NCBI GenBank assembly: GCA_029262115.1
Contig: JAJCZZ010000045.1
Coordinates: 1 to 64,000, forward strand
DNA: 64,000 nucleotides
Direction of reading: 5' to 3'
Source: Gemmatimonadota bacterium
GTDB taxonomy: Bacteria > Gemmatimonadota > Gemmatimonadetes > Longimicrobiales > Gaopeijiaceae
Positions 8,166-17,299 of this stretch are shown here, piece after piece. Positions within the stretch are counted from its first letter, which is position 1. Each line of letters begins with the position of its first letter. The notes under the pieces are model-generated. The model did no database searches. It was not told where the DNA came from and was given only the letters and a program-made list of their open reading frames with translations. A program made the position numbers and the translations under genes.

Positions 8166-8988
8166 ATGTACCACCCACGAGTCTTGGCAGGCGTCCTCTC
8201 GACGAGCGAGTTCTACGGCTGGGCAAGAAGGCCGGTGAGCTCGAGAGAAGCCGACAACCGCCGTCTGTTCGTGCGGATCCGCGAACACCATGCGGAGAGC
8301 GACGGAGTGCTGGGCATGCCTCGGATGCACGAGGTGCTGACCGACGAGGGCGAAACTGCGAGCCGTAACCGTATCGCCCGACTCATGGCCCGGGACGGGT
8401 TGCAGGGTATCCCCAGTGGCGCCGCAAGCCGAGCGGTGTCCGGCCGGCCTTCGTCCAAAATCACCTCCAGCGGGACTTCAAGGCCACCGAGCCGAACACC
8501 AAGTGGGTGACCGATATCACCTACATCCGCACGACCGAGGGTTGGCTCTATCTATGCGTGGTGATCGACCTGTACGGAGGCAAGGTGGTCGGATTGTCCA
8601 TGTCGACCACGCAGGATTGGCAACTCGTGCTCCAGGCGGTCCTGACAGCCTGTTGGCAGCGGCCGGGTCGCGAGCCCGTAATCCTGCACTCAGGTCGCGG
8701 GACGCAGTTCACGTCGTACGAGTACCAGGACTTCCTCGAAGACCACCATCTCACGCTGAGCATGAGCGCCGTCGGTCACTCGCGATGACAACGCCCCGGC
8801 CGAGGGTTTCTTCGGCATGCTTAAACGCGAGGGCGTCAACCGGCGCCGGTATCCGGACCGTGCGTGACGCCCGATCCTACGTCTTCGACTACATCGAACG
8901 GTTTCACAGTCCCAGGATCCAGCGCGGACCCGACTCCCGCAGCGAAGAAGTCAGTACCTTAACTCAACCGTCCGCCAAGACGGGGTAG
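8166..8988 (+). pseudogene. IS3-family transposase (orfB) remnant
   Basis: Three plus-strand frames in succession match an IS3 orf[13 protein letters not shown] and [17 protein letters not shown], then [20 protein letters not shown] with [12 protein letters not shown], then DNAPAEGFFGMLKREGVN, and finally DYIERFHSPRIQRGPD. At least three frameshifts separate them. The second catalytic aspartate is lost, since the usual HSDRG reads HSGRG. The orfA part and terminal repeats are not recognisable. It is a dead element. Confidence 0.75.
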
Positions 8989-9029
8989 AACCCCGGACAA
9001 CCTCGGTAGGGCGAAACTCGCAGCCCCCC

Positions 9030-9185
9030 TCACCCCACCCGCCGATCCATTAGCAGGTACTGCACGGCCTCGAAGACGTGGGCTTCACGCATTCCGTCCG
9101 ATTCGTCCAGATCCACGATCGTCCGTGCCACTCGGAGGATCCGGTGATATGCGCGTGCCGACAGCCCGAGCCCGTCGACCACCCC
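9030..9185 (-). pseudogene. comM: comM (Mg-chelatase-like AAA ATPase) C-terminal stub
   Basis: The last 51 codons read GLSARAYHRILRVARTI then VDLDESDGMREAHVFEAVQY and end LLMDRRVG. This matches the well-known C-terminus of ComM/YifB proteins (LSARAYHRIL, AEAVQYR). The ATPase core is missing: upstream the frame enters sequence without the Walker motifs and is soon overlapped by the DadA-like gene end. The rest of the gene was evidently lost by deletion at the border of the mobile region. Confidence 0.65.
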
Positions 9186-9264
9186 CGCCGCCGCTGCCGC
9201 ACCGCCGTGTACCCGTCGCCGCGCGGCAACAGCCACCCGTTGAGCTGCTCCGCAGGCACGCCGC

Positions 9265-10536
9265 CTACCCGCCGAATCGATCCGGCCCGAGTCTCCGATA
9301 AAGTTCGACCGGCCCATCCCGCAGCACCCAATCCGCGACGATGTCACCGCTCACCGGTCCGAGCGTGAGCCCCAGCATTCCGTGGCCGGTCGCGACCACT
9401 ACGTTCGGCACATGGGGCAGCGGTCCGACGATCGGGAGTCCGTCCACTGAGACGGGCCTGAGGCCGCACCACTCCGAGATGGGGGGAGCCGATCCGAGCG
9501 CGGGGAAGAACCTGCCCGCCGCGCGCGCGATCTGAGCCAGGCGGTCCGGCCGCATCTCGTGGTTCAACCCACTGAACTCCATGGTCCCGGCAAAGCGCAC
9601 GAAGTCCGACATGGGCGTGCAGAACACGGACGCCTCGTGCAGGACGCACGCGATCCGAAGGTCCGAAGCTCCAGCCTCTGATATGGGGATGTCGCGGTGG
9701 TAGCCCTTCCCGGGCTGGACGGGAATCGCGGCACCGAGACGGTCGGCAATGGCCAGGCTGAAGGGACCGGTGGCCAGCACGACCGCGTCGGCGCCCACTT
9801 CGTCACCATCGCTCAGTCGGACGCCGCTCGCCGCACCCCCGCCAACGAGCACGTCCGTGACCTCCACCCCCTCGCGGAGCACCGCCCCATGACGCGCCGC
9901 CGCCTCCGCCAGACCGACGGTGAAGTCGTACGGACAGAGCGTCGCGGCCTCCGGGTAGAACACGCCGCCCGCCACCGGGGCGAGCGCCGGCTCGACCTCG
10001 CCCATCGCGCGGGCGTCGAGCACTTCCGGCTTGTAGCCGAACCGGCGGATCAGCTCCGCTTCGTCGACGGCGTCCGCCAGGCCATCTCCCGTCTCACAGA
10101 CGGCGTAGTACCCGTCCGCGTGGTAGCCGCAGTCGATCCCTTCCCGCCCGACGAGGTCCTCGAACGCGCGGAGGGAGTCCATACCCATCGGCGCCAGCAC
10201 CTCCATGGCGGATTTCACGTGCGCGTCCGTGCAGTACGTCGCGAAGCGCGTGAGCCAGCGCCAGAGCTCAGGGTCCCACCTCGGCTTCACGTACAGCGGG
10301 CTCGTGGGGTCGGACAGCTGGCGCACGCCCTGGGCCACCCTTCCCGGTTTGTTCAGCGGAGGATGACCCGCCGAGACCGTGCCCGCGTTGCCGAATGACG
10401 CTTCGCCAGCCAACCGCCCGCGCTCCAGCAGCACGACCTCCACGCCTTCACGGGCGAGCGCATACGCCACGCTCACACCGACCACGCCCCCTCCGACGAC
10501 CACCACCCCGAACGTCGATGTCGCATTCACCGCCAT
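9265..10536 (-). CDS. FAD-dependent D-amino acid dehydrogenase-like oxidoreductase
   Basis: A 423-aa protein. The ATG at 10536 places the dinucleotide-binding motif VVVVGGGVVGVSVAYALARE at the usual distance from the start. The C-terminal half has the DAO signature GLRPVSVDGLPIVGPL and the final FAD-contacting ATGHGMLGLTLGPVSGDIVA. Length and motif order fit DadA-type D-amino acid dehydrogenases, which oxidise D-amino acids and pass electrons to quinone; related proline or glycine oxidases are possible. A longer frame upstream contains a duplicated GCGTCGACGTC-rich segment and is probably not translated. Confidence 0.8.
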   Translation of the reverse strand: MAVNATSTFGVVVVGGGVVGVSVAYALAREGVEVVLLERGRLAGEASFGNAGTVSAGHPPLNKPGRVAQGVRQLSDPTSPLYVKPRWDPELWRWLTRFATYCTDAHVKSAMEVLAPMGMDSLRAFEDLVGREGIDCGYHADGYYAVCETGDGLADAVDEAELIRRFGYKPEVLDARAMGEVEPALAPVAGGVFYPEAATLCPYDFTVGLAEAAARHGAVLREGVEVTDVLVGGGAASGVRLSDGDEVGADAVVLATGPFSLAIADRLGAAIPVQPGKGYHRDIPISEAGASDLRIACVLHEASVFCTPMSDFVRFAGTMEFSGLNHEMRPDRLAQIARAAGRFFPALGSAPPISEWCGLRPVSVDGLPIVGPLPHVPNVVVATGHGMLGLTLGPVSGDIVADWVLRDGPVELYRRLGPDRFGG

Positions 10537-10663
10537 GGCCGCGTCGACGTCGTGCTCACGGCGATCCCCCGCGTCGCTGTCACCCTCACCGGCATACCGG
10601 AGGCGTAGCGCACTAACCGCCGTGGCCGCGTCGACGTCACGTTCGCCCACATGGTCGCGTGAT

Positions 10664-11920
10664 TTACCGAGGTGCCGGATCGAGCAGAACCTTGATCGAC
10701 CCCGACCGCCCACGGTTGGCGGCCGTCGAGAGGGCATCGCGGTACTGCGCAATCGGGTAGACGTGCGTGACCATGTCGGAGACGTCCACGCTCCCTTCGA
10801 GAAGGAGATCGTGCACCACCTCGAACGTGTGGCGGGTGGAGCCCTGCCACTCCTCGGCGCCGTAGCCCACGAAGCCTTTGACGCCGATCTCCCGGGCCCA
10901 CACGAAGGTGAGGTCGAGGTCCTTCATCCGGGCCGCGCACCCCAGCATGACCACCCGGGCCCGTGGAGCGCCGAAACCCAGGGCCTGGGTCAGGGTCTGC
11001 CTGCTTCCCACGCAGTCGAAGATCAGCGGGAAGCCGCCTCCGGCGTACACCTCGTCCCCGACGATGGGCATATACGCGCTCGCCCCCGTGTCGATCAGCG
11101 CCTGGCGTGCCTCGTCTCCCGGTGAGACGACCGACGTGGCACCGAACGCCCGGGCGAGGTCCGCCTCGTGCTTCCGTTTGATCTGCGCCACGATCTCGCC
11201 CTCGAAGCCGGCCGCCCGAAGCGACCAGATGGTGCCGAGCGCAATCGGTCCACTGCCGATGACCAGGGCCGGGCCGTCGCCCCACGGCCGCATGTTGAGC
11301 ACTGCGTGCATCCCCACGGACAGCGGTTCGATGAGCACGCCCGTATGGTCGTCGAGCGCATCGTCGAGCGGAAAGACCTGGCTAGCGTGCGCGATCATCG
11401 ATTCGCCCCACCCGCCGGGCAGATCCGAGTGATATCCGATGGTGGCGCCGCGCGAGAGTGGGTGCCCGTCCACCTCGGTGACGCCCTCGTCGCCGGCGCG
11501 TTGGCAGGTGCAGTGCTGCCCTTCCACGCACGAGGAGCACCGTTGCGCTTCCCCAAAGCCACGGGTGGTACATGAGATCATCGGGTCCACGGTCACGCGC
11601 TGCCCGACCTCGACATGCTCGACCGCGGCACCCACCTCGGCCACACGACCGACGATTTCGTGCCCGAGCACGGCAGGAAAGGAGCCGAAGGGCTCCATTG
11701 CCGGACTGGCCGTAAAGGTCAACGTACCGATGTCGGTCCCGCAGACTCCGGCGCGCGTGACGTCGATACGAACCCAGTCGGAGGCGGGGACCCGAACGTT
11801 CTCGACCTCCTTCAGCTCGAGGCCGGAGAAGCCACCGAACGTCACCGACTCGGACAGCCGTCCCAAACTCTTGCCCAGGAGGTACCCCGGCACCGTCACA
11901 TCGAACTCGAGCGCACGCAT
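10664..11920 (-). CDS. Zinc-dependent alcohol dehydrogenase (MDR family)
   Basis: A 418-aa medium-chain dehydrogenase. The catalytic zinc region has GVCGTDIGTLTF and FPAVLGHEIVGRV. A cysteine-rich loop (QRCSSCVEGQHCTCQRAG) stands where the structural zinc binds. The cofactor site is VIGSGPIALGTIWSLRAAGF. It probably oxidises a polyol or other secondary alcohol with NAD(P)+, but the substrate cannot be told from sequence. The gene lies 127 bases upstream of the DadA-like gene on the same strand and may form an operon with it. Confidence 0.8.
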   Translation of the reverse strand: MRALEFDVTVPGYLLGKSLGRLSESVTFGGFSGLELKEVENVRVPASDWVRIDVTRAGVCGTDIGTLTFTASPAMEPFGSFPAVLGHEIVGRVAEVGAAVEHVEVGQRVTVDPMISCTTRGFGEAQRCSSCVEGQHCTCQRAGDEGVTEVDGHPLSRGATIGYHSDLPGGWGESMIAHASQVFPLDDALDDHTGVLIEPLSVGMHAVLNMRPWGDGPALVIGSGPIALGTIWSLRAAGFEGEIVAQIKRKHEADLARAFGATSVVSPGDEARQALIDTGASAYMPIVGDEVYAGGGFPLIFDCVGSRQTLTQALGFGAPRARVVMLGCAARMKDLDLTFVWAREIGVKGFVGYGAEEWQGSTRHTFEVVHDLLLEGSVDVSDMVTHVYPIAQYRDALSTAANRGRSGSIKVLLDPAPR

Positions 11921-12055
11921 GCGGGGGAAGGTAGCGAACCGCCCGCCGGAAGGAATAGAAACGTCCGAGCGTTCTGGGGTACCATGGCCTTCCTCGCCAA
12001 CGGGGTCGGGGTGTGCCGCCCGCGACCTTGCCTGACCATTGTCTCCGGAGTCTTC

Positions 12056-13330
12056 ATGGATACCGTCATCGTCGCGGGGTGCCGCACGCCCTTTCTACGC
12101 TCGGGCACCGAGTTCGCCGACGTGACGGCCGCGGAACTCGGAAAGGTGGCCGTGCGAGATGCGCTGGCCCGTTCCGGGCTGCGGGGCGACGACGTCGATC
12201 ACTTGATCTACGGCACGGTGGTCCACGACGTCCGTGCGCCGAACATCGCGCGGGAGGTCGGCCTGGCCGTGCTGCCGAAAACCGTCCCGGCCGTGACCGT
12301 GTCCAGGGCGTGCTCGTCGTCGAACCAGTCGATCACGGACGCCGTCGAACTCATCGAGATGGGGCATGCGGAGGTGGTCATCGCCGGGGGGTCCGAGTCG
12401 TTGTCCCACATCCCGATTTCCGTGAGTGACAAGCTGGCCAAGTCGCTGGTCAAGGCGTCCAGGGGAAAGAGCGTCGGCCAGCGGATCGCACCGTTCAAGT
12501 CGCTCCGTCCGAAGGACCTCGTCCCGGTGACGCCGGCCATTGCCGAGCCCACGACGGGCGAGACGATGGGTGAAGCCGCCGAGCGCATGGCCAAGGAGAA
12601 CGGGATCTCCCGAGAGGATCAGGACGCTTGGGCGCTCCGCTCCCACCAACTCGCTGCCGCCGGCACCGAAGACGGCCGGATCCCAGCAGAAATCGCGCCG
12701 GTCTACCTTCCGCCCGAGTACGCGCAGACCGTCACGGTCGACAACGGAATCCGACCGGACACGAGCCTAGAGAAGCTCAGCTCGTTGCGCCCCGTCTTCG
12801 ATCGAAAATTCGGCTCCATCACCGCCGGCAACGCGTCTCCCCTGACGGACGGCGCGTCGGCAGTCGTCCTTATGAAGGAGGAGCGGGCCCGCGCGGAAGG
12901 CATCGAGCCACTCGCGTGGGTGCGGTCCTGGGCGTGGACGGCGCTCGACCCGGCGGGCCAGTTGCTCCAGGGGCCGGCCTACGCAGCGCCGATCGCCCTC
13001 GACCGGGCCGGCCTGTCGATGTCCGACATCGGTCTCATGGAGATGCACGAAGCCTTCGCCGCCCAGGTTCTCTCGAACCTGCAGGCGTTCTCGTCGAAGC
13101 AGTTCGCGGAAGAGGAGCTGGGCCGGTCCGAGGCCACCGGCCACCCCGACATCGAAGACATCAACGTGATGGGCGGCTCGCTCGCCATCGGGCACCCGTT
13201 CGGCGCCACCGGCGGGCGCGTGACGCTCACTCTCGCCAACGAGATGGTGCGGCGGGACGTCGAGTTTGGCCTGGTCACGGTCTGCGCCGCCGGCGGGTTG
13301 GGCTTCGCGATGGTGCTGGAGCGGCGGTAG
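12056..13330 (+). CDS. Acetyl-CoA C-acyltransferase (thiolase, FadI-like)
   Basis: A 424-aa thiolase that cleaves 3-ketoacyl-CoA in beta-oxidation. The start ATG follows CCGGAG. The nucleophile cysteine is in SRACSSSNQS (about residue 89), the histidine in MHEAFAAQ, and the C-terminal catalytic pair in GHPFGATGGR and TVCAAGGLGFAMVLER. The longer middle region and overall length resemble FadI rather than FadA. No fadJ-like partner gene is adjacent, so substrate range is open. It is transcribed divergently from the alcohol dehydrogenase. Confidence 0.85.
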   Translation: MDTVIVAGCRTPFLRSGTEFADVTAAELGKVAVRDALARSGLRGDDVDHLIYGTVVHDVRAPNIAREVGLAVLPKTVPAVTVSRACSSSNQSITDAVELIEMGHAEVVIAGGSESLSHIPISVSDKLAKSLVKASRGKSVGQRIAPFKSLRPKDLVPVTPAIAEPTTGETMGEAAERMAKENGISREDQDAWALRSHQLAAAGTEDGRIPAEIAPVYLPPEYAQTVTVDNGIRPDTSLEKLSSLRPVFDRKFGSITAGNASPLTDGASAVVLMKEERARAEGIEPLAWVRSWAWTALDPAGQLLQGPAYAAPIALDRAGLSMSDIGLMEMHEAFAAQVLSNLQAFSSKQFAEEELGRSEATGHPDIEDINVMGGSLAIGHPFGATGGRVTLTLANEMVRRDVEFGLVTVCAAGGLGFAMVLERR

Positions 13331-13373
13331 GGGTGGATCAAACACGGCTTCCCCCTCCGTAGCGCAGCCCCGG

Positions 13374-13859
13374 CTACGCCGCCCGCCGCGCGGCCTCCAG
13401 GATCTCGTCGAGGGGCGGCATGACGCCCGCGTCCTCCGACACCCACACGTACTGGACCGTGCCCTCGCCGTCGACGACGAACGCGGCACGCTTCGACACC
13501 CCGTGCATCCCGAAGAACTCGGGATAGAGAACGTCGTAGGCGGTGGCCGCCTCCTTGTTGAAGTCGCTCAGGAGCGGGAATGGCACACCGGTCTCCTTGG
13601 CGAACTTCTGGTTCACGAAGGGTGAGTCGATGCTGATGCCCACCACGTTCACCCCGGCGTCATCCCAGTGCGACCAGGTCTCGGCCATCTGGCACATCTC
13701 CTCGGTGCATACGCCGGAGAAGGCCAACGGAAAGAAGAGCACCGCCACCGGGCTGCCTTTGTAATCCGCCAGACAGACCCGATCAGGGCCAGGAGCCGGA
13801 GCGAGAGAGAAGGCGGGGGCTTTATCGCCGACCTGGGGAGGCGTCATCGTTGGTCTCAT
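13374..13859 (-). CDS. Peroxiredoxin (AhpC/TSA family)
   Basis: A 161-aa one-domain peroxiredoxin. The peroxidatic cysteine lies in FPLAFSGVCTEEMCQM, with a second cysteine four residues on. The fold markers VGDKAPAFSLA near the N-terminus and VVGISIDSPFVNQKFA follow the family. It reduces peroxides in the cytoplasm, probably AhpE- or BCP-like. The gene converges on the thiolase with a 43-base gap. Confidence 0.85.
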   Translation of the reverse strand: MRPTMTPPQVGDKAPAFSLAPAPGPDRVCLADYKGSPVAVLFFPLAFSGVCTEEMCQMAETWSHWDDAGVNVVGISIDSPFVNQKFAKETGVPFPLLSDFNKEAATAYDVLYPEFFGMHGVSKRAAFVVDGEGTVQYVWVSEDAGVMPPLDEILEAARRAA

Positions 13860-13882
13860 GATCAGGGTGGGTGCGTGTCCGG

Positions 13883-14413
13883 TCAGCCCCGCTTACCCGT
13901 ACCCTCCGAGCCGGATCCGGACGCCCGCCCCACCCGCGCGCCTCCGATCGTCAGAATACGCTCCCTCAGGCGATCGGGGGTCTCCGTGCCGATGTAGATC
14001 TCTCGGCCGTCCCTGACGGAGAGGACGACCGCGTCGTTACCGCGTGACGTCCATGCACGCTTGTTGCCCTTGATCCGGAATCCCCATCCCCCGAAGTCAC
14101 GCAAAGGAGAGTACCGGACCGCTTCCACAGCCACGATCTCGTTGTACGGAACCGACGAACGGAGGAGCGTGGCGCTCCCGAGGCCCACGACCAGTCGATC
14201 GCGATATAGGCGGACGGAAAGGCCGCCGAAGAACCAGTGGATGATCCCACCCAGCGCGATCACCCCGACTGCGGCGCGGGGGTCAGAGTCCGATCCACCC
14301 AGACCGGCGAGCGCGCCTAGCGCGGCAAGCGAGAGCGTGCCCCACAGCATGATCTGCACCCAGCCGGGCCAGGGAGTGCGCTCCCTGTAGACGGCACGTT
14401 CGCTCAACACCAT
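13883..14413 (-). CDS. Membrane protein with PH-like C-terminal domain
   Basis: A 176-aa protein starting at an ATG preceded by GAGGA. It opens with VLSERAVYRERTPWPGWVQI, then two hydrophobic segments (about residues 20-40 and 52-70), then a beta-rich domain (RLYRDRLVVGLGSATLL, IKGNKRAWTSRGNDAVVLSV) resembling bacterial PH domains in small membrane proteins. No specific function is assigned. It sits 23 bases upstream of the peroxiredoxin on the same strand and could be co-transcribed. Confidence 0.55.
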   Translation of the reverse strand: MVLSERAVYRERTPWPGWVQIMLWGTLSLAALGALAGLGGSDSDPRAAVGVIALGGIIHWFFGGLSVRLYRDRLVVGLGSATLLRSSVPYNEIVAVEAVRYSPLRDFGGWGFRIKGNKRAWTSRGNDAVVLSVRDGREIYIGTETPDRLRERILTIGGARVGRASGSGSEGTGKRG

Positions 14414-14550
14414 GGAGGTCCTCGGTCGAGACCGGTTGTTGGTTACCTCTGATACGCTTGCCGCCACGGTACACTTCACCCACACTCGGGCCGTCGCCGG
14501 AGACCGCAGTCGCCGCGCGATGCCCATTCCTCCGGACCGGACGATCGAGC

Positions 14551-16032
14551 TTGGACGAAAAGGACGCGCCAGAAGGGTATCGCCCCGCCCAGCGCATCGG
14601 CCTGTACCTGGGCGCCGCCATTTTCGTCTTGATCCTGATCCTCCCGGCTCCCCCCGGCTTGGGACCTACCGGAGCGAAGGCCGCGGCCGTCGCCGCGCTG
14701 ATGGCCGTCTGGTGGATGACGGAGGCGCTCCCGATTCCGGCGACGGCGCTGCTCCCTCTCGCCCTCTTCCCGATCCTGGGGGTGCTGCCGGCGACGGAGG
14801 CTTCGGCCCCCTTTGCGAACGAGCTGATCTTCCTGTTCATGGGCGGCTTCTTCCTGGCCGTGACCATGGAGCGGTGGGGGCTCCACAAGCGAATCGCCTT
14901 GAGAATCATCGGTTGGGTCGGCACCAGTCCGGGCCGGCTCGTGCTCGGTTTCATGCTCTCGACAGCCTTTCTCTCCATGTGGATCAGCAATACGGCGACT
15001 GCGGCCATGATGCTGCCGATCGCTCTGGCCGTGGGCGAGATGTTCCGACCGCAGGATCAGGAGGGACCGTACGAGTTCGGGATCTCCCTGATGCTCGGCG
15101 TGGCCTACTCCGCCTCGATCGGGGGCATCGCCACGCTGATCGGAACGCCGCCCAACGCCGTCCTCGCGGGCGCCGCGAACGAGCTTCTCGGCCAGGACAT
15201 CGGCTTCGTGCAGTGGATGGGCGTCGGCGTGCCGCTGGTGCTCATCATGCTCCCCATCACATGGGTCGTTCTGACCCGGCTGCTCTATCCGTCGGGCCCG
15301 CTGTCGGGCGACGCGGGGGCGCTGCTCGAGGCTGAACGGGCCGCCCTCGGACCACCGTCCCGGGGCGAAAAGCTGACAGGCGCGGTCTTTGCACTGACCG
15401 CGCTGGCCTGGGTGCTCCGGTCCGAGAAGACGTTCGGCGCGCTCACGATCCCTGGCATTCAGACCTTCGCGCCTTCGGTGCGCGACTCCACGATTGCCAT
15501 CGCTGCCTCGATCGTGCTCTTCCTGCTCCCCGTCGACTGGAAGCGCGGCACCACGTGTCTCGACTGGAAGACGGCGCGCCGGATCCCCTGGGGGGTACTC
15601 GTTCTCTTCGGCGGTGGCCTGTCGCTGGCGGTTGCGATGGACCAGTCCGGGCTCGCCGCCTGGATCGGCGGGAGCGTGGCGTCGCTTGGGGCTGTGCCGG
15701 TCATCCTCATCATGGCGGCCGTCGCCACCCTGGTCATCTTCCTGACCGAACTGACCTCGAATGTGGCGACCGCGAGTATGGCGATGCCCGTGATGGCGGG
15801 GGCCGCCACAGGTCTCGGTATGGAGCCACTCCTGCTGATGGCCGCTGCGGGGCTGGCGGCGTCGATGGCGTTCATGCTTCCGGTCGCCACGCCTCCCAAC
15901 GCGATCGTGTTCAGCTCGGGCTACATCACGATTCCGCAGATGAGCCGGGCCGGGCTGATCCTCAACCTCATCGCCATCGTCCTGATTACCGTGCTGTCTT
16001 CGGTCCTCATTCCGTACTTCCTCATCTCTTGA
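14551..16032 (+). CDS. SLC13/DASS-family sodium:dicarboxylate symporter
   Basis: About 493 aa with 11-12 membrane segments. The family signatures are present twice, as expected for the inverted-repeat fold: SNTATAAMMLPIA with GIATLIGTPPNAV, and TSNVATASMAMPV with LPVATPPNAIVF. TEALPIPATALLPLALFP follows the first helices. It imports di- or tricarboxylates, or sulfate-like anions, with Na+. The start is uncertain: a TTG at 14551 gives a compact N-terminus, while the frame is open to a TTG at 14458. The dehydrogenase gene begins 10 bases downstream, so the two form an operon. Confidence 0.85.
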   Translation: MDEKDAPEGYRPAQRIGLYLGAAIFVLILILPAPPGLGPTGAKAAAVAALMAVWWMTEALPIPATALLPLALFPILGVLPATEASAPFANELIFLFMGGFFLAVTMERWGLHKRIALRIIGWVGTSPGRLVLGFMLSTAFLSMWISNTATAAMMLPIALAVGEMFRPQDQEGPYEFGISLMLGVAYSASIGGIATLIGTPPNAVLAGAANELLGQDIGFVQWMGVGVPLVLIMLPITWVVLTRLLYPSGPLSGDAGALLEAERAALGPPSRGEKLTGAVFALTALAWVLRSEKTFGALTIPGIQTFAPSVRDSTIAIAASIVLFLLPVDWKRGTTCLDWKTARRIPWGVLVLFGGGLSLAVAMDQSGLAAWIGGSVASLGAVPVILIMAAVATLVIFLTELTSNVATASMAMPVMAGAATGLGMEPLLLMAAAGLAASMAFMLPVATPPNAIVFSSGYITIPQMSRAGLILNLIAIVLITVLSSVLIPYFLIS

Positions 16033-16042
16033 CGCACACGTC

Positions 16043-17299
16043 GTGAAGATCCGGCCGCCCGCCGACGCGATCTGGGAGCGGTACGGAGACTACCTCGCTC
16101 GTGCGCCCGAGCAGGTTCTGGAGTGGAGCGACCCGGAGACCGACGCCCGCGGCTGGCTCGTCATCAACTCGCTGAGGGGTGGAGCAGCGGGTGGGGGCAC
16201 TCGGATGCGGTCGGGCGTGACGCTCGAGGAGGTCACGTATCTGGCGAAGGCCATGCAGCTGAAGTTCGCCTTTTCTGGCCCTCCCATCGGCGGAGGCAAG
16301 AGTGGGATCGCCTTCGATCCGGACGATCCGAAACGGGAGGGCGTGCTCCGGCGCTGGTACCGCGCCATTGAGCCGATTCTCGCGACTCGATACGGCACGG
16401 GCGGGGACGTCAACGTCGACGAGCAGCGCGATGTGGTAGCCCTGTGTGCCGAGTTGGGCGTGCTTCATCCCCAGCAGGGAATCGTGCGCGGCCACCTTGG
16501 CCTGGACGGCCCCGTACTCTGGCAGGCGCTGGACTCCTTGCGCGCCGGGATCCGGCAGCCGGCGGGCCCACGCTTCGGTATCGAGGGTATGGAGATGACC
16601 GTCTCCGACCTCATCACGGGGTACGGCGTGGCCCGCGCGTGCGAGCGGCTCTATGCCGGGCGAGGGGAACCGCTCGAGGGGGTGCGCGTCGTCGTGGAGG
16701 GGTTTGGGAACGTAGGCGCCGCGGCCGCACTGTACCTGGCCCGCGCTGGTGCGCAGGTCGTGGGTATTGCGGATAAAGACCGCGGCCTGGTGCGGCCAGA
16801 CGGCCTCGATTCCGCCGCTGTGGAGGACCTGATCCGACGAAGGACCGGCCGGACACTGCCCGACATGGACGGGATCGTGCGAGGCGCCGAAAGGGAGTTC
16901 GCGTACCGGGGCGATGCGGAGTTGTTCGTTCCTGCGGCCATCTCGGGCAGCGTCGACGAACGCAGGCTCGCCCAGCTTCAGCGCCACGGCGTGCGTCGGA
17001 TCGTGTGCGGCGCCAACCAACCGTTCGCCGAGACGCGTCTCGGGGCCACCGCCACGGTGAGAGTGGCGGACGCCCGCTTTGCGGTCCTACCGGAGGTCGT
17101 CGCGAGCCAGGGCATGGCTCGCGCATTCTACCACCTCATGACCCACACCGGGGGCGACTCGGCGGACGCGATCTTCCTGGCGGTCGGTGAGGCCATCGAC
17201 GAGGGTGTCGACGCCGTCATGGACCGGGTGGGCGACGACCGGACGGGACTCATGGCGGCGGCGCTTGCCATCGCGATGCAGCGCGTGGAGGAAAGCTGA
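16043..17299 (+). CDS. Glu/Leu/Phe/Val dehydrogenase
   Basis: A 418-aa amino-acid dehydrogenase starting with GTG. The N-terminal domain has GGGTRMRSGV and the catalytic glycine-rich GPPIGGGKSGI with its lysine; the C-terminal domain carries the NAD(P) motif VEGFGNVGAAAALYLARAGA. It interconverts an L-amino acid and its 2-oxoacid. Coupling to the SLC13 symporter suggests linked carboxylate and amino-acid metabolism. The last 50 bases overlap tail-to-tail with the TonB-C lipoprotein gene. Confidence 0.85.
   Translation: MKIRPPADAIWERYGDYLARAPEQVLEWSDPETDARGWLVINSLRGGAAGGGTRMRSGVTLEEVTYLAKAMQLKFAFSGPPIGGGKSGIAFDPDDPKREGVLRRWYRAIEPILATRYGTGGDVNVDEQRDVVALCAELGVLHPQQGIVRGHLGLDGPVLWQALDSLRAGIRQPAGPRFGIEGMEMTVSDLITGYGVARACERLYAGRGEPLEGVRVVVEGFGNVGAAAALYLARAGAQVVGIADKDRGLVRPDGLDSAAVEDLIRRRTGRTLPDMDGIVRGAEREFAYRGDAELFVPAAISGSVDERRLAQLQRHGVRRIVCGANQPFAETRLGATATVRVADARFAVLPEVVASQGMARAFYHLMTHTGGDSADAIFLAVGEAIDEGVDAVMDRVGDDRTGLMAAALAIAMQRVEES

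Noticed and set aside
8507-8788. Apparently open 93-codon IS3 integrase-core frame as a functional gene
   Set aside because: It lacks N- and C-terminal parts in frame, and a catalytic aspartate is replaced by glycine (HSGRG).
10531-10645. Repeated CCGCCRTGGCCGCGTCGACGTC (87-base period) as N-terminal coding of the DadA-like protein
   Set aside because: Family alignment begins at the ATG at 10536; the upstream copies look like local duplication in the leader.
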